Shown: positions 51,835 to 58,816 of the stretch, in pieces | Layout: each line of letters opens with the position of its first letter | How positions within the stretch are numbered: the stretch's first letter is position 1 | Origin: Thermocaproicibacter sp002410755 | Lineage (GTDB): Bacteria; Bacillota; Clostridia; Oscillospirales; Acutalibacteraceae | Assembly: GCA_036839715.1 (NCBI GenBank) | Contig: DAITDU010000002.1 | Location: 35,441 to 99,440, forward strand | DNA: 64,000 nucleotides | Direction: 5' to 3' | The notes under the pieces: model-generated | What the model saw: only the letters and a program-made list of their open reading frames with translations | Told to the model about the DNA's origin: nothing | Databases searched by the model: none | Translations under genes and position numbers: made by a program

Positions 51835-52320
51835 TCATTTAGAGATAGCTAAAACCTCATACTCCATCTTTCCGGCGGGCACTTCAATTTCCACCTTGTC
51901 GCCGGTGGAATGTCCAAGCAGAGCCTTGCCAACGGCAGATTCATCGGAAATGCAGCCGCTTGCCGGATCAGCTTCATTCGAGCCGACAATTTTATAGTTG
52001 ACAACCTGGCTGGAACCACTCGCCGGATTTACGACACGAAGTTCCAGCTTTGAACCAATGTGGATATCCTCCCTGGAAAGCTCACTTTCGTCAATTACTC
52101 TGACGCGCTTGAGCATTACCTCAATATCCGCAATGCGCGCTTCGACGATGGCCTGTTCGTTCTTGGCTTCGTCGTACTCGCTGTTTTCAGAAAGGTCACC
52201 AAAGGAAAGCGCCACCTTAATCTTTTCCGCAACTTCTTTGCGCTTAACGCCTTTTAACTCATTAAGTTCCGCTACGAGCTTGTCCAGCCCTTCCTGTGTC
52301 AGAAGAATCTCCTTAACCAA
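51835..52320 (-). CDS. greA: transcription elongation factor GreA
   Basis: 161 residues from TTG 52320 (M-VKEILLTQEGLDKL), with AAAGGTGG eight bases upstream; the in-frame GTG at 52332 overlaps that site. The N-terminal coiled coil carries FGDLSENSEYDEAKNEQ, whose acidic tip DLSEN(S)EY is the GreA cleavage-stimulating motif. The C-terminal FKBP-like domain holds VGKALLGHSTGDKVEIEVP. It rescues backtracked RNA polymerase. Strong promoter upstream. Confidence 0.95.
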   Translation of the reverse strand: MVKEILLTQEGLDKLVAELNELKGVKRKEVAEKIKVALSFGDLSENSEYDEAKNEQAIVEARIADIEVMLKRVRVIDESELSREDIHIGSKLELRVVNPASGSSQVVNYKIVGSNEADPASGCISDESAVGKALLGHSTGDKVEIEVPAGKMEYEVLAISK

Positions 52321-52384
52321 ATCAACGACCACCTTTGAAAAGCCGCAGCTCAGCCGCGGCTCCTAATTTTACTGAGACAGACTT

Positions 52385-52413
52385 ATTATATCGAAAGGTT
52401 ACCGGTCTGTCAA
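52385..52413 (-). promoter_or_regulatory. greA promoter
   Basis: Minus strand perfect TTGACA (52413-52408), 17-base spacer, perfect TATAAT (52390-52385). Confidence 0.88.
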
Positions 52414-52565
52414 TCGGAAGGCCGGTCGGATTTTATCGGAAAAAGTCAGTCTTCACCGTTTTCATGCAGTAGAAAAGAAAATGTTATCCAAGGTTCAGAA
52501 CCGTACTTCATCCTATGGGAACAAAATGCAGTGCCTGCACATTCTCTTTTTGAAAATGTTTTCAA

Positions 52566-53879
52566 TTATGCTATTAACTTACTATAATCTATATTGCCAA
52601 AAAAGCCTTTTGGGCTAAACGCCACACCATTTTTACGAATTTCAAAATGGCAATGAGACCCAGTTGAATGGCCCGTACTGCCAACATAACCGATCGTTTG
52701 CCCCTGCGAAACATGGTCTCCCGTGTGGACTACCCAATCGCTATCATACTCATTGCGCATATGACCATACAGGGTGGCAATCCCGTTGCCATGGTCAATG
52801 ACAACAAATTTGCCATAACCGCCATAAGCACCGTGAACTTCCTGATCATCGGCAAGAGCAACTACTCCAGAGGCTGCCGCTCTAATTATTGCACCCGTAT
52901 TTGCAGCGATATCAATCCCCTTATGGAAGGAACCCATGTCATAGCTGCCATACATCTGCGAAACGCTGCCGGACGGAACCGGCCAAATAAAAGTTCCCTC
53001 ACCTGTCGGGGAACTGCTCCCCGAGCCGCCACCTGACGAGCCTTTACTGGACGAACCGCCGCTGGACGAACTTTCCTTTTTCTTGGCAGCTTCGGCAGCT
53101 TCCTTTTCTTTAGCGGCTTTCTGAGCGGCATAATAATCTGAAAACCATTTATCAATTGCCGCTTCATTCTCCTGCTGCGCCGTAGTATTTTTCTGCTTTT
53201 CCTCAAGCTCCTGCTTTTCGGTCGCGCTCAATGCCGCTAATGCCCTTGCGGCTTCATCCTGCTGCGATTTCAGGTTTTGGCGTTGCTTGTCCATTTCCGT
53301 ACGTGAAGCGGCAGATTGTGTGCGTTCTTTTTCAATCGCGGACTTTTGGCTTTTAATAGAATTCATTTCTGTCTTTATGGTATCGATCAGACTGGTGTCA
53401 TGCTCTGCAATGACTTTTAATATCTCCGCTTTGTCGGAAAGATCCATAATGTTCTTTGCATTCAGAATAATTTCCAAGTTTGAGGCTTCCCCCGTAAGGT
53501 AAAGAGCATATACGCGTTGCCGGAGTTTTTCAAAATTTGCGTCAATCTCATTTTGCTTGCTGGAAATTTCGCTCTGCTTTTTTACGATATCAGCGTCCAT
53601 CCCGGAAATCTGCGTATCCAGGTTGGAAATCTGTGCTTCTGTATTCTGTATTCTCTGATTCAGTTCCGCTATGTAATCGGTCTGTTTTGCCTTGTCGTTT
53701 TTCAGCTTTTCAAGCTGGCTGTCCAAGTCCTGGCCCTTCTTCTTCAGGTTACTTTGCGTCTGCTGCAAATCATTGAGTGACGACGCACTTGCAGGGACTG
53801 GCTCAAACGAAACGGCACAGAGGATGGCAACTGCAAGCGCAGCAGCCACTGCACGTCTACCAAAATGCTTTCCAAACAA
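52566..53879 (-). CDS. coiled-coil M23 (LytM) peptidoglycan endopeptidase
   Basis: 437 residues from TTG 53879, eight bases after AAGGAGG; this start gives a clean signal peptide (RRAVAAALAVAILCAV...ASASS), whereas an upstream ATG at 53969 does not. Residues about 30-230 are a coiled coil near-identical in plan to the next gene's, with QRVYALYLTGEASNLEIILNAKNIMDLSDK as the shared core. After a Ser/Gly linker, the LytM domain (295-437) has all metal ligands: His319 and Asp323 in FHKGIDIA, and His409/His411 in HCHFEI. It is likely an active DD-endopeptidase driven by FtsEX. Confidence 0.9.
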   Translation of the reverse strand: MFGKHFGRRAVAAALAVAILCAVSFEPVPASASSLNDLQQTQSNLKKKGQDLDSQLEKLKNDKAKQTDYIAELNQRIQNTEAQISNLDTQISGMDADIVKKQSEISSKQNEIDANFEKLRQRVYALYLTGEASNLEIILNAKNIMDLSDKAEILKVIAEHDTSLIDTIKTEMNSIKSQKSAIEKERTQSAASRTEMDKQRQNLKSQQDEAARALAALSATEKQELEEKQKNTTAQQENEAAIDKWFSDYYAAQKAAKEKEAAEAAKKKESSSSGGSSSKGSSGGGSGSSSPTGEGTFIWPVPSGSVSQMYGSYDMGSFHKGIDIAANTGAIIRAAASGVVALADDQEVHGAYGGYGKFVVIDHGNGIATLYGHMRNEYDSDWVVHTGDHVSQGQTIGYVGSTGHSTGSHCHFEIRKNGVAFSPKGFFGNIDYSKLIA

Positions 53880-54056
53880 CGGTATTTCCTCCTTTTTCCC
53901 TTCATTTCCCATCTGTTTTCCCACGGATAAGCCACATGCGGATGGCATTCCCCAGTTGCCGTCCGCCATGTTAGACTATTAGACTAAATTGTTTAATTCT
54001 TTTCTGCCGGCCGAAGTTCAAAATACTTCGGCGTTAAAAAAATATTTCTGTCTTTT

Positions 54057-55187
54057 TTATGGCAGCCGACCATAAGAATCAACATAATCTCCCCAATATT
54101 TACTAAGTGTGACGATCTTTACGCCGCCTGTTGTATCACACTGAATCGCCTGACCGTTGCCAAGATAAATTCCCACATGGTTATGGCTGTTATAGAAAAC
54201 CAAATCGCCGGGTGCCGGAGAAGAAACCTTCGTGGTGTAGCTGAAAAGGCCTTCTACCCCCATCCGCGGTGCATTGCCAAGGCTCCAGCCGCTCTGCTTC
54301 AAAACATACGACACAAATCCGGAACAGTCAAATCCTCTATCTGGAGATGAACCTCCCGGCAAATATGGGACTTTCTGATATCGTTCCGCAATGGAAATCA
54401 GTTTCTGCACACTGCCGGACGAAGCGGCTGCTGTTTTGCTGCTGGACGAAAAATAATTTGCCAGCCACTGATTTGCAGTACTCAGTGCTGCTTCCTGCTC
54501 CGCCTTATCACTGTTTAACTGCTGCGCATTCCGGTTCAGGCTGTCAAGCACTTTTTTTGCTTCTTTGGAGAGTGCCGTCAGTTGCTGTTGCTGCTGTTCC
54601 AGAGAAGTTCTTGCGTCACTGGCGGTCTTCCGGCTTTTCTCAATCTCCGCCTTCTGTGTTTTGATGCTATCAATATCGGCTTTCAGCGTATTCATGAGGC
54701 CGGTGTCGTGCTCCGAAATCACACGCAGAAGCTCGGACTTGTCTGCCAAATCCATGATGTTTTTTGCATTGAGCACAATCTCAAGGTTGGAAGCTTCGCC
54801 TGTCAGGTAAAGCGCATAAACCCGCTTTTTCAGCTTCTGAAAATCTGTATCAATCTCTTTCTGCTTAGAAGCAATGGAAGCTTCCTTTGCCTTGATATCG
54901 GCGTCCAGTTTGCTGATTTCAAGGTTTTTGCTGTCGATCTGATCCTCCAGGTTCACCGACTTTTTCTCAAGTGCCTCGCAGTACTGCTCCTGCTTTGTTC
55001 TGTCGCTCTTCAGCTTCTGGAGCTGGCCGTCCAGTTCTTCGCCTTTCTTTTTAAGGTCACTCTGCTTTTGCTGCAACTCACTCAGTGAATCAGCATCTGC
55101 CGGGACTTTCCCGGCAGGGATCATAAAAATCACTGCTGCACACAGAGCTGCTGCAACCATGCTCTTCGCAAATTTCCTACCAGTCAA
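54057..55187 (-). CDS. coiled-coil NlpC/P60 peptidoglycan hydrolase (PcsB-like)
   Basis: 376 residues from TTG 55187, overlapping the ftsX end by 11 bases with GGAGAC upstream. Signal peptide about 1-32, coiled coil about 33-240 with the QKKRVYALYLTGEASNLEI core shared with the M23 gene, a Ser/Ala linker, then NlpC/P60 (about 258-376) with catalytic Cys288 in FDCSGFV and His337 in HNHVGIYLG. PcsB in streptococci has the same coiled coil with a CHAP domain and is activated by FtsEX; overlap with ftsX supports that role here. Cleaves stem peptides. Confidence 0.92.
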   Translation of the reverse strand: MTGRKFAKSMVAAALCAAVIFMIPAGKVPADADSLSELQQKQSDLKKKGEELDGQLQKLKSDRTKQEQYCEALEKKSVNLEDQIDSKNLEISKLDADIKAKEASIASKQKEIDTDFQKLKKRVYALYLTGEASNLEIVLNAKNIMDLADKSELLRVISEHDTGLMNTLKADIDSIKTQKAEIEKSRKTASDARTSLEQQQQQLTALSKEAKKVLDSLNRNAQQLNSDKAEQEAALSTANQWLANYFSSSSKTAAASSGSVQKLISIAERYQKVPYLPGGSSPDRGFDCSGFVSYVLKQSGWSLGNAPRMGVEGLFSYTTKVSSPAPGDLVFYNSHNHVGIYLGNGQAIQCDTTGGVKIVTLSKYWGDYVDSYGRLP

Positions 55188-56208
55188 CGATGTCTCCTCC
55201 CTCTTTTTTCAGATACCTGCTGATGGAAATAATGCCACCGAGGGCGCCGAACACACATCCAGCCAAAATAAACCAACCGGTCATCGGGGCGGCAAGTGCG
55301 CCCATGGAAAGCGGTGTAAAGAAGGTAATGGACATGAGGGTGCTTGTCAGCCGGTCGTACAGGAGCTGCAGCAGCAGGCTTGCAAGCAAACCGGAAAGAA
55401 GTCCAATGATAACGCCTTCCACAATAAACGGTACACGGACAAACCAGTTCGTTGCGCCGACGGATTTCATAATATTGATTTCAAGGCGCCGCGAGAACAT
55501 CGTAGCGCGGATGGTATTTGAAATAATAAAGAGGGAAACAAGGCTCAGGAGCACAATAACCCACGAGCCGCCCGTTGTAACCATATGGTCAAGCCTTGTC
55601 AGCTTGGCTGCGACATCTGAATAGTCATTGATGCTTTCCACACCGCTGATTTTCTTAATCCGGGCAACGGTATCCTTGTATTTTGAAAGGTCCTCAAAGG
55701 AAACCTGAAACGCGTCCGGCAGCGGGTTATCTTTGCCGGTCATTCCAGAAAGCAGGCTGGCATCTTTTTCACCAAGCATGCCCATTACATTTTCGATGGC
55801 CTGATCCTTCGGAATATACTCACAGTTTTTAATGTTCGGCAGCTTTTTGATTTCCTGGCCGGCCTTCACTGAAGAAAGCACCGGGAGATTCTGTTTCATA
55901 TAGACCTTAACGGAGTTATTCCCTTCAACGTTTTTCATGGCTGCATTGATATTCATGGAAAAGAGAACCGCAGCACCTGTAAGCAGCAGGCACGAAACCA
56001 GCACAGCAACAGAGGCAAGCGACATGGAGCGGTTGCTCCAGATATTCTGCACGCCTTCCCTCAGGAGATAGGTGAAGCTTTCCAGGGTTTTACTCGTATG
56101 GGACGCGGCAGGCTGGCCTTTTTCGTCTTTGCCTGTCTGACCGGTGAGATTTTTTTCTTCTTTTACCTGGTTCTGACCGTCCTCCGTCTTTTCAGAGACT
56201 CTTTTCAT
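55177..56208 (-). CDS. ftsX: cell-division ABC permease FtsX
   Basis: 343 residues. A charged cytosolic N-terminal extension of about 45 residues precedes LREGVQNIWSNRSMSLASVAVLVSCLLL (TM1). The large extracytoplasmic loop (about 80-205), which in PcsB-type systems contacts the hydrolase coiled coil, is followed by three TM helices and RRLEINIMKSVGATNWFVRVPFI, the FtsX signature. Its start overlaps ftsE by four bases (ATGA), and its end overlaps the hydrolase gene by 11. Confidence 0.95.
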   Translation of the reverse strand: MKRVSEKTEDGQNQVKEEKNLTGQTGKDEKGQPAASHTSKTLESFTYLLREGVQNIWSNRSMSLASVAVLVSCLLLTGAAVLFSMNINAAMKNVEGNNSVKVYMKQNLPVLSSVKAGQEIKKLPNIKNCEYIPKDQAIENVMGMLGEKDASLLSGMTGKDNPLPDAFQVSFEDLSKYKDTVARIKKISGVESINDYSDVAAKLTRLDHMVTTGGSWVIVLLSLVSLFIISNTIRATMFSRRLEINIMKSVGATNWFVRVPFIVEGVIIGLLSGLLASLLLQLLYDRLTSTLMSITFFTPLSMGALAAPMTGWFILAGCVFGALGGIISISRYLKKEGGDIVDW

Positions 56209-56885
56209 AGCTCCACCTCCCAGTTGCAGGTGTCGGAAACAATGCTCCCACCGTTGATTTCCACAACGCGCTTCTGGAAATGCTTTACCAGTGAGTGCTC
56301 ATGCGTAACCATCAGCACAGTTGTACCGCGCTTGTTAATCTGTGTGAGGAGGTCGACTATTTCAAAAGAAAGGGCAGGGTCCACATTGCCGGTCGGCTCA
56401 TCCGCAATGAGCAGCCGCGGCTTGTTGACAAGGGCACGCGCAAGGCCCACGCGCTGCTGTTCGCCGCCTGAAAGCTCATGCGGGTGGCACTTTGCCTTGT
56501 CCTTCAAATTTACAAGGTTAAGGATATAAGGCACCCGCGCCTTGATGTCCCTTGTAGAAGCGCCAACAACATGCATGGCAAAGGCCACATTCTCGTAGAC
56601 CGTCATTTTGTTAATGAGACGGAAGTCCTGAAACACCATCCCCATCATGCGGCGGTAATATGGCACTTCACTGCGCCTTATCTGAGTGAGTTTCTGGCTC
56701 CCCACGACGATTTCACCTGACGTTGGGCGCTCTTCACAGGTAATCAGTTTCAGAAACGTGCTTTTCCCGGCACCGGACTGCCCGACAATAAAGACAAATT
56801 CGCCTTCATTTACTTTGATGCTGACATCGTGCAGAGCCTTTGTGCCGTTCGGATATACTTTTGTAACATTCTGAAATTCTATCAT
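56205..56885 (-). CDS. ftsE: cell-division ATP-binding protein FtsE
   Basis: 226 residues. Walker A GQSGAGKST, signature LSGGEQQRVGLARAL, Walker B LLIADEPTGNVDP, H-loop MVTHEH. FtsE powers FtsX to activate cell-wall hydrolases outside the cell and does not transport. First gene of the ftsE-ftsX-NlpC/P60-M23 series. A large hairpin (56939-56994) sits in the presumed leader. Confidence 0.95.
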   Translation of the reverse strand: MIEFQNVTKVYPNGTKALHDVSIKVNEGEFVFIVGQSGAGKSTFLKLITCEERPTSGEIVVGSQKLTQIRRSEVPYYRRMMGMVFQDFRLINKMTVYENVAFAMHVVGASTRDIKARVPYILNLVNLKDKAKCHPHELSGGEQQRVGLARALVNKPRLLIADEPTGNVDPALSFEIVDLLTQINKRGTTVLMVTHEHSLVKHFQKRVVEINGGSIVSDTCNWEVEL

Positions 56886-56938
56886 AACAGCTCCGTAATA
56901 ACTCGTATATGTCTCATTTTTTTACTCCGCGGGCACAG

Positions 56939-56994
56939 ATAAGGACGGCGCCCGTTGATACCCTTCTCATCATACCAATGGACGCCGTCCTTAT
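56939..56994. repeat. perfect 12-bp inverted repeat upstream of ftsE
   Basis: ATAAGGACGGCG (56939-56950) and CGCCGTCCTTAT (56983-56994) with a 32-base loop that itself contains GATACC/GGTAT. No T-run follows on either strand within the usual distance, so it is not an obvious terminator for the upstream cdaR-like gene, and it would fold in an ftsE leader RNA. Confidence 0.6.
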
Positions 56995-57056
56995 ATTGCT
57001 CAAAATGAATATATTTGTAATATTTTTGTAACACTTTTTGCCAGAGAGGAACTCAT

Positions 57057-58142
57057 TTAAAACTTTGACGGGTTGGAGTTGAGATATTTCTTGACCATCA
57101 GCGCCACTTTAAATACGATTGCATCCTCAAACTGGCGCAGGTCAAGGCCGGTAATCTTCTTAATCTTTTCCAGGCGGTAAACCAGCGTGTTGCGGTGGAC
57201 AAACAGCTTGCGGGACGTTTCGGAAACATTCAGGTTATTTTCAAAAAAGCGCTGGATGGTAAACAGCGTCTCGTGGTCGAGTGAATCAATCGAGCCGCGC
57301 TTGAAGACCTCCTTAAGGAATTCCTCACAGAGAGTAGTCGGCAGCTGATAAATCAGACGGGCGATGCCAAGGTGGTCGTAGCTGACGATGGGGCGCTCGG
57401 TGTCAAACACCTTGCCGACCTCAAGCGACATCTGTGCTTCCTTAAAGGAGCGGGCAAGATCTTTGATCCCTGTGACAATGGTGCCGATTCCAACGACGCA
57501 GTGGGTGTAAAACTCGCTGCCAAGCGTATCGACAATGGAGCTGGCAAGCTTGATAAGGTCCTTTATATCAATGCCGGGGCGGACTTCCTTGACGAGTGCA
57601 ATGTCCGTCTCGTTGATATTGATGACAAAATCCTTATTCTTATCGGGGAAAAGGTTCTGAATGACATCGTAGGCGGAAATATCCGTCTTGTTTGTCACCT
57701 TAATAATCATACAGACACGGTTGACATCGTTGTTAAAGCGAAGCTCCCTTGCTTTGAGGTAAATATCTCCCGGCAGGATATTGTCCAGGATAACATTTTT
57801 AATGAAGTTGCTTTGGTCATACTTCTCGTCATAGTACTGCTTAATGCTGTTGAGGGAAACCGCCAGCAGGGCCGCATAGCGGGCTGCCTCGGGGTCGCTG
57901 CCGGAAACGAACACGGCATATTCCGGGCGGGGGCGGTTCCCGAATGATTTGTAGGTGTAGCCGTTTACAACAAAGGTCCCTGAGGATACAAACTGTTCCG
58001 TTGTAATATCCTCGCACACTTCGCCAATGCGGCCAAGCTCACTGCAAGCAATCGTGACCGAGGTCTCGTCAATAACGCCGATGGTGCGGTCGATTGCGTC
58101 CTTCATTTGATGGATCACACCCTGAAACAGCCTGTTTGACAT
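57057..58142 (-). CDS. CdaR/PucR family transcriptional regulator
   Basis: 361 residues. The N-terminal ~120 residues are an uncharacterised sensor segment; the middle (about 130-270) is a degenerate GGDEF-like fold; the C-terminal 70 residues are the PucR/CdaR helix-turn-helix (TLFTIQRFFENNLNVSETSRKLFVHRNTLVYRLEKI). These usually regulate sugar-diacid or purine use. Here no such pathway is adjacent, so the target is unknown. GAGAGGG precedes the ATG. It ends 171 bases before ftsE on the same strand. Confidence 0.85.
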   Translation of the reverse strand: MSNRLFQGVIHQMKDAIDRTIGVIDETSVTIACSELGRIGEVCEDITTEQFVSSGTFVVNGYTYKSFGNRPRPEYAVFVSGSDPEAARYAALLAVSLNSIKQYYDEKYDQSNFIKNVILDNILPGDIYLKARELRFNNDVNRVCMIIKVTNKTDISAYDVIQNLFPDKNKDFVININETDIALVKEVRPGIDIKDLIKLASSIVDTLGSEFYTHCVVGIGTIVTGIKDLARSFKEAQMSLEVGKVFDTERPIVSYDHLGIARLIYQLPTTLCEEFLKEVFKRGSIDSLDHETLFTIQRFFENNLNVSETSRKLFVHRNTLVYRLEKIKKITGLDLRQFEDAIVFKVALMVKKYLNSNPSKF

Positions 58143-58275
58143 GGCAATCCCTCTCTTTTCTATCGCAAAATATATAAAAAGTCTATATTATCCCGCTATG
58201 TTACATTCTACATAGATTTCCAGCAAATTTCAACCTTATTTCCCCTCCATTTATCAATTTATCAATAGTATATGC

Positions 58276-58307
58276 AAAAAGGGAAAAGCAAAACTGCCTT
58301 TCCCTTT
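58276..58307 (-). terminator. terminator after nrdG
   Basis: Minus strand AAAGGGAAAGGCA and TGCTTTTCCCTTT (13-base arms with one mismatch, GTTT loop) followed by TTGC; the A/T-rich arm supplies the T-run. Five bases after the nrdG stop. Confidence 0.8.
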
Positions 58308-58312
58308 GAAAT

Positions 58313-58816
58313 CTATAAATCCAGAAGAACGATTTTTCCGGTTTCCCGCGTACGGTTCATGTCGATGACACGCTGATTCCGGCTGCCGCGGAAACGGAGT
58401 GAGAGGTCGCGCTCCGCGAGAATGAACGGGCCGTCGATGAGGACATCCGTCTGCGCAAGGAGAGCGTCTACATCCGGGCTGTGCATGGCAAGCAGCTCTT
58501 CATAGAGGTAACCGGTAAAGGATGTCACATCCTTGCCGCGCTCGTGAACTCTGCGCCCCAGCTCGGCAAGCGGCGCAGGCTGGCAGAAAGGCTCGCCTCC
58601 GCTGAATGTGATGCCTTGCAGCAGCGGGTTTTCGCAGAATTCCTTAAACAGGCTGCGGATATCAACGACCTTTCCTCCGCTGAAAGGATGCGTCTGCGGG
58701 TTTTGGCATCCGGGGCAGCTCCGCGGGCAACCCTGTGTAAAGACAACGTAGCGGAAGCCCTTCCCGTCTACAATCGATTCCGGCTCAATGCCGCTGATTC
58801 TCAGTTTATACTCCAT
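58313..58816 (-). CDS. nrdG: anaerobic ribonucleotide reductase activating protein (radical SAM)
   Basis: 167 residues. The radical-SAM cluster motif CPRSCPGC (CxxxCxxC) is near residue 30, and FSGGEP binds SAM. NrdG generates the glycyl radical on NrdD using a 4Fe-4S cluster and SAM. Its start overlaps nrdD by 11 bases, the expected order. Small domain, typical length. Confidence 0.95.
   Translation of the reverse strand: MEYKLRISGIEPESIVDGKGFRYVVFTQGCPRSCPGCQNPQTHPFSGGKVVDIRSLFKEFCENPLLQGITFSGGEPFCQPAPLAELGRRVHERGKDVTSFTGYLYEELLAMHSPDVDALLAQTDVLIDGPFILAERDLSLRFRGSRNQRVIDMNRTRETGKIVLLDL

Noticed and set aside
53971..53986. Tandem TTAGACTA repeat between the two hydrolase genes
   Set aside because: Two 8-base copies in an A/T-rich spacer can occur by chance, and no promoter geometry fits.
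54010..54032. Inverted repeat GCCGAAGT/ACTTCGGC between NlpC/P60 and M23 genes
   Set aside because: No T-run in the direction of transcription, so not supported as a terminator. Left unannotated.
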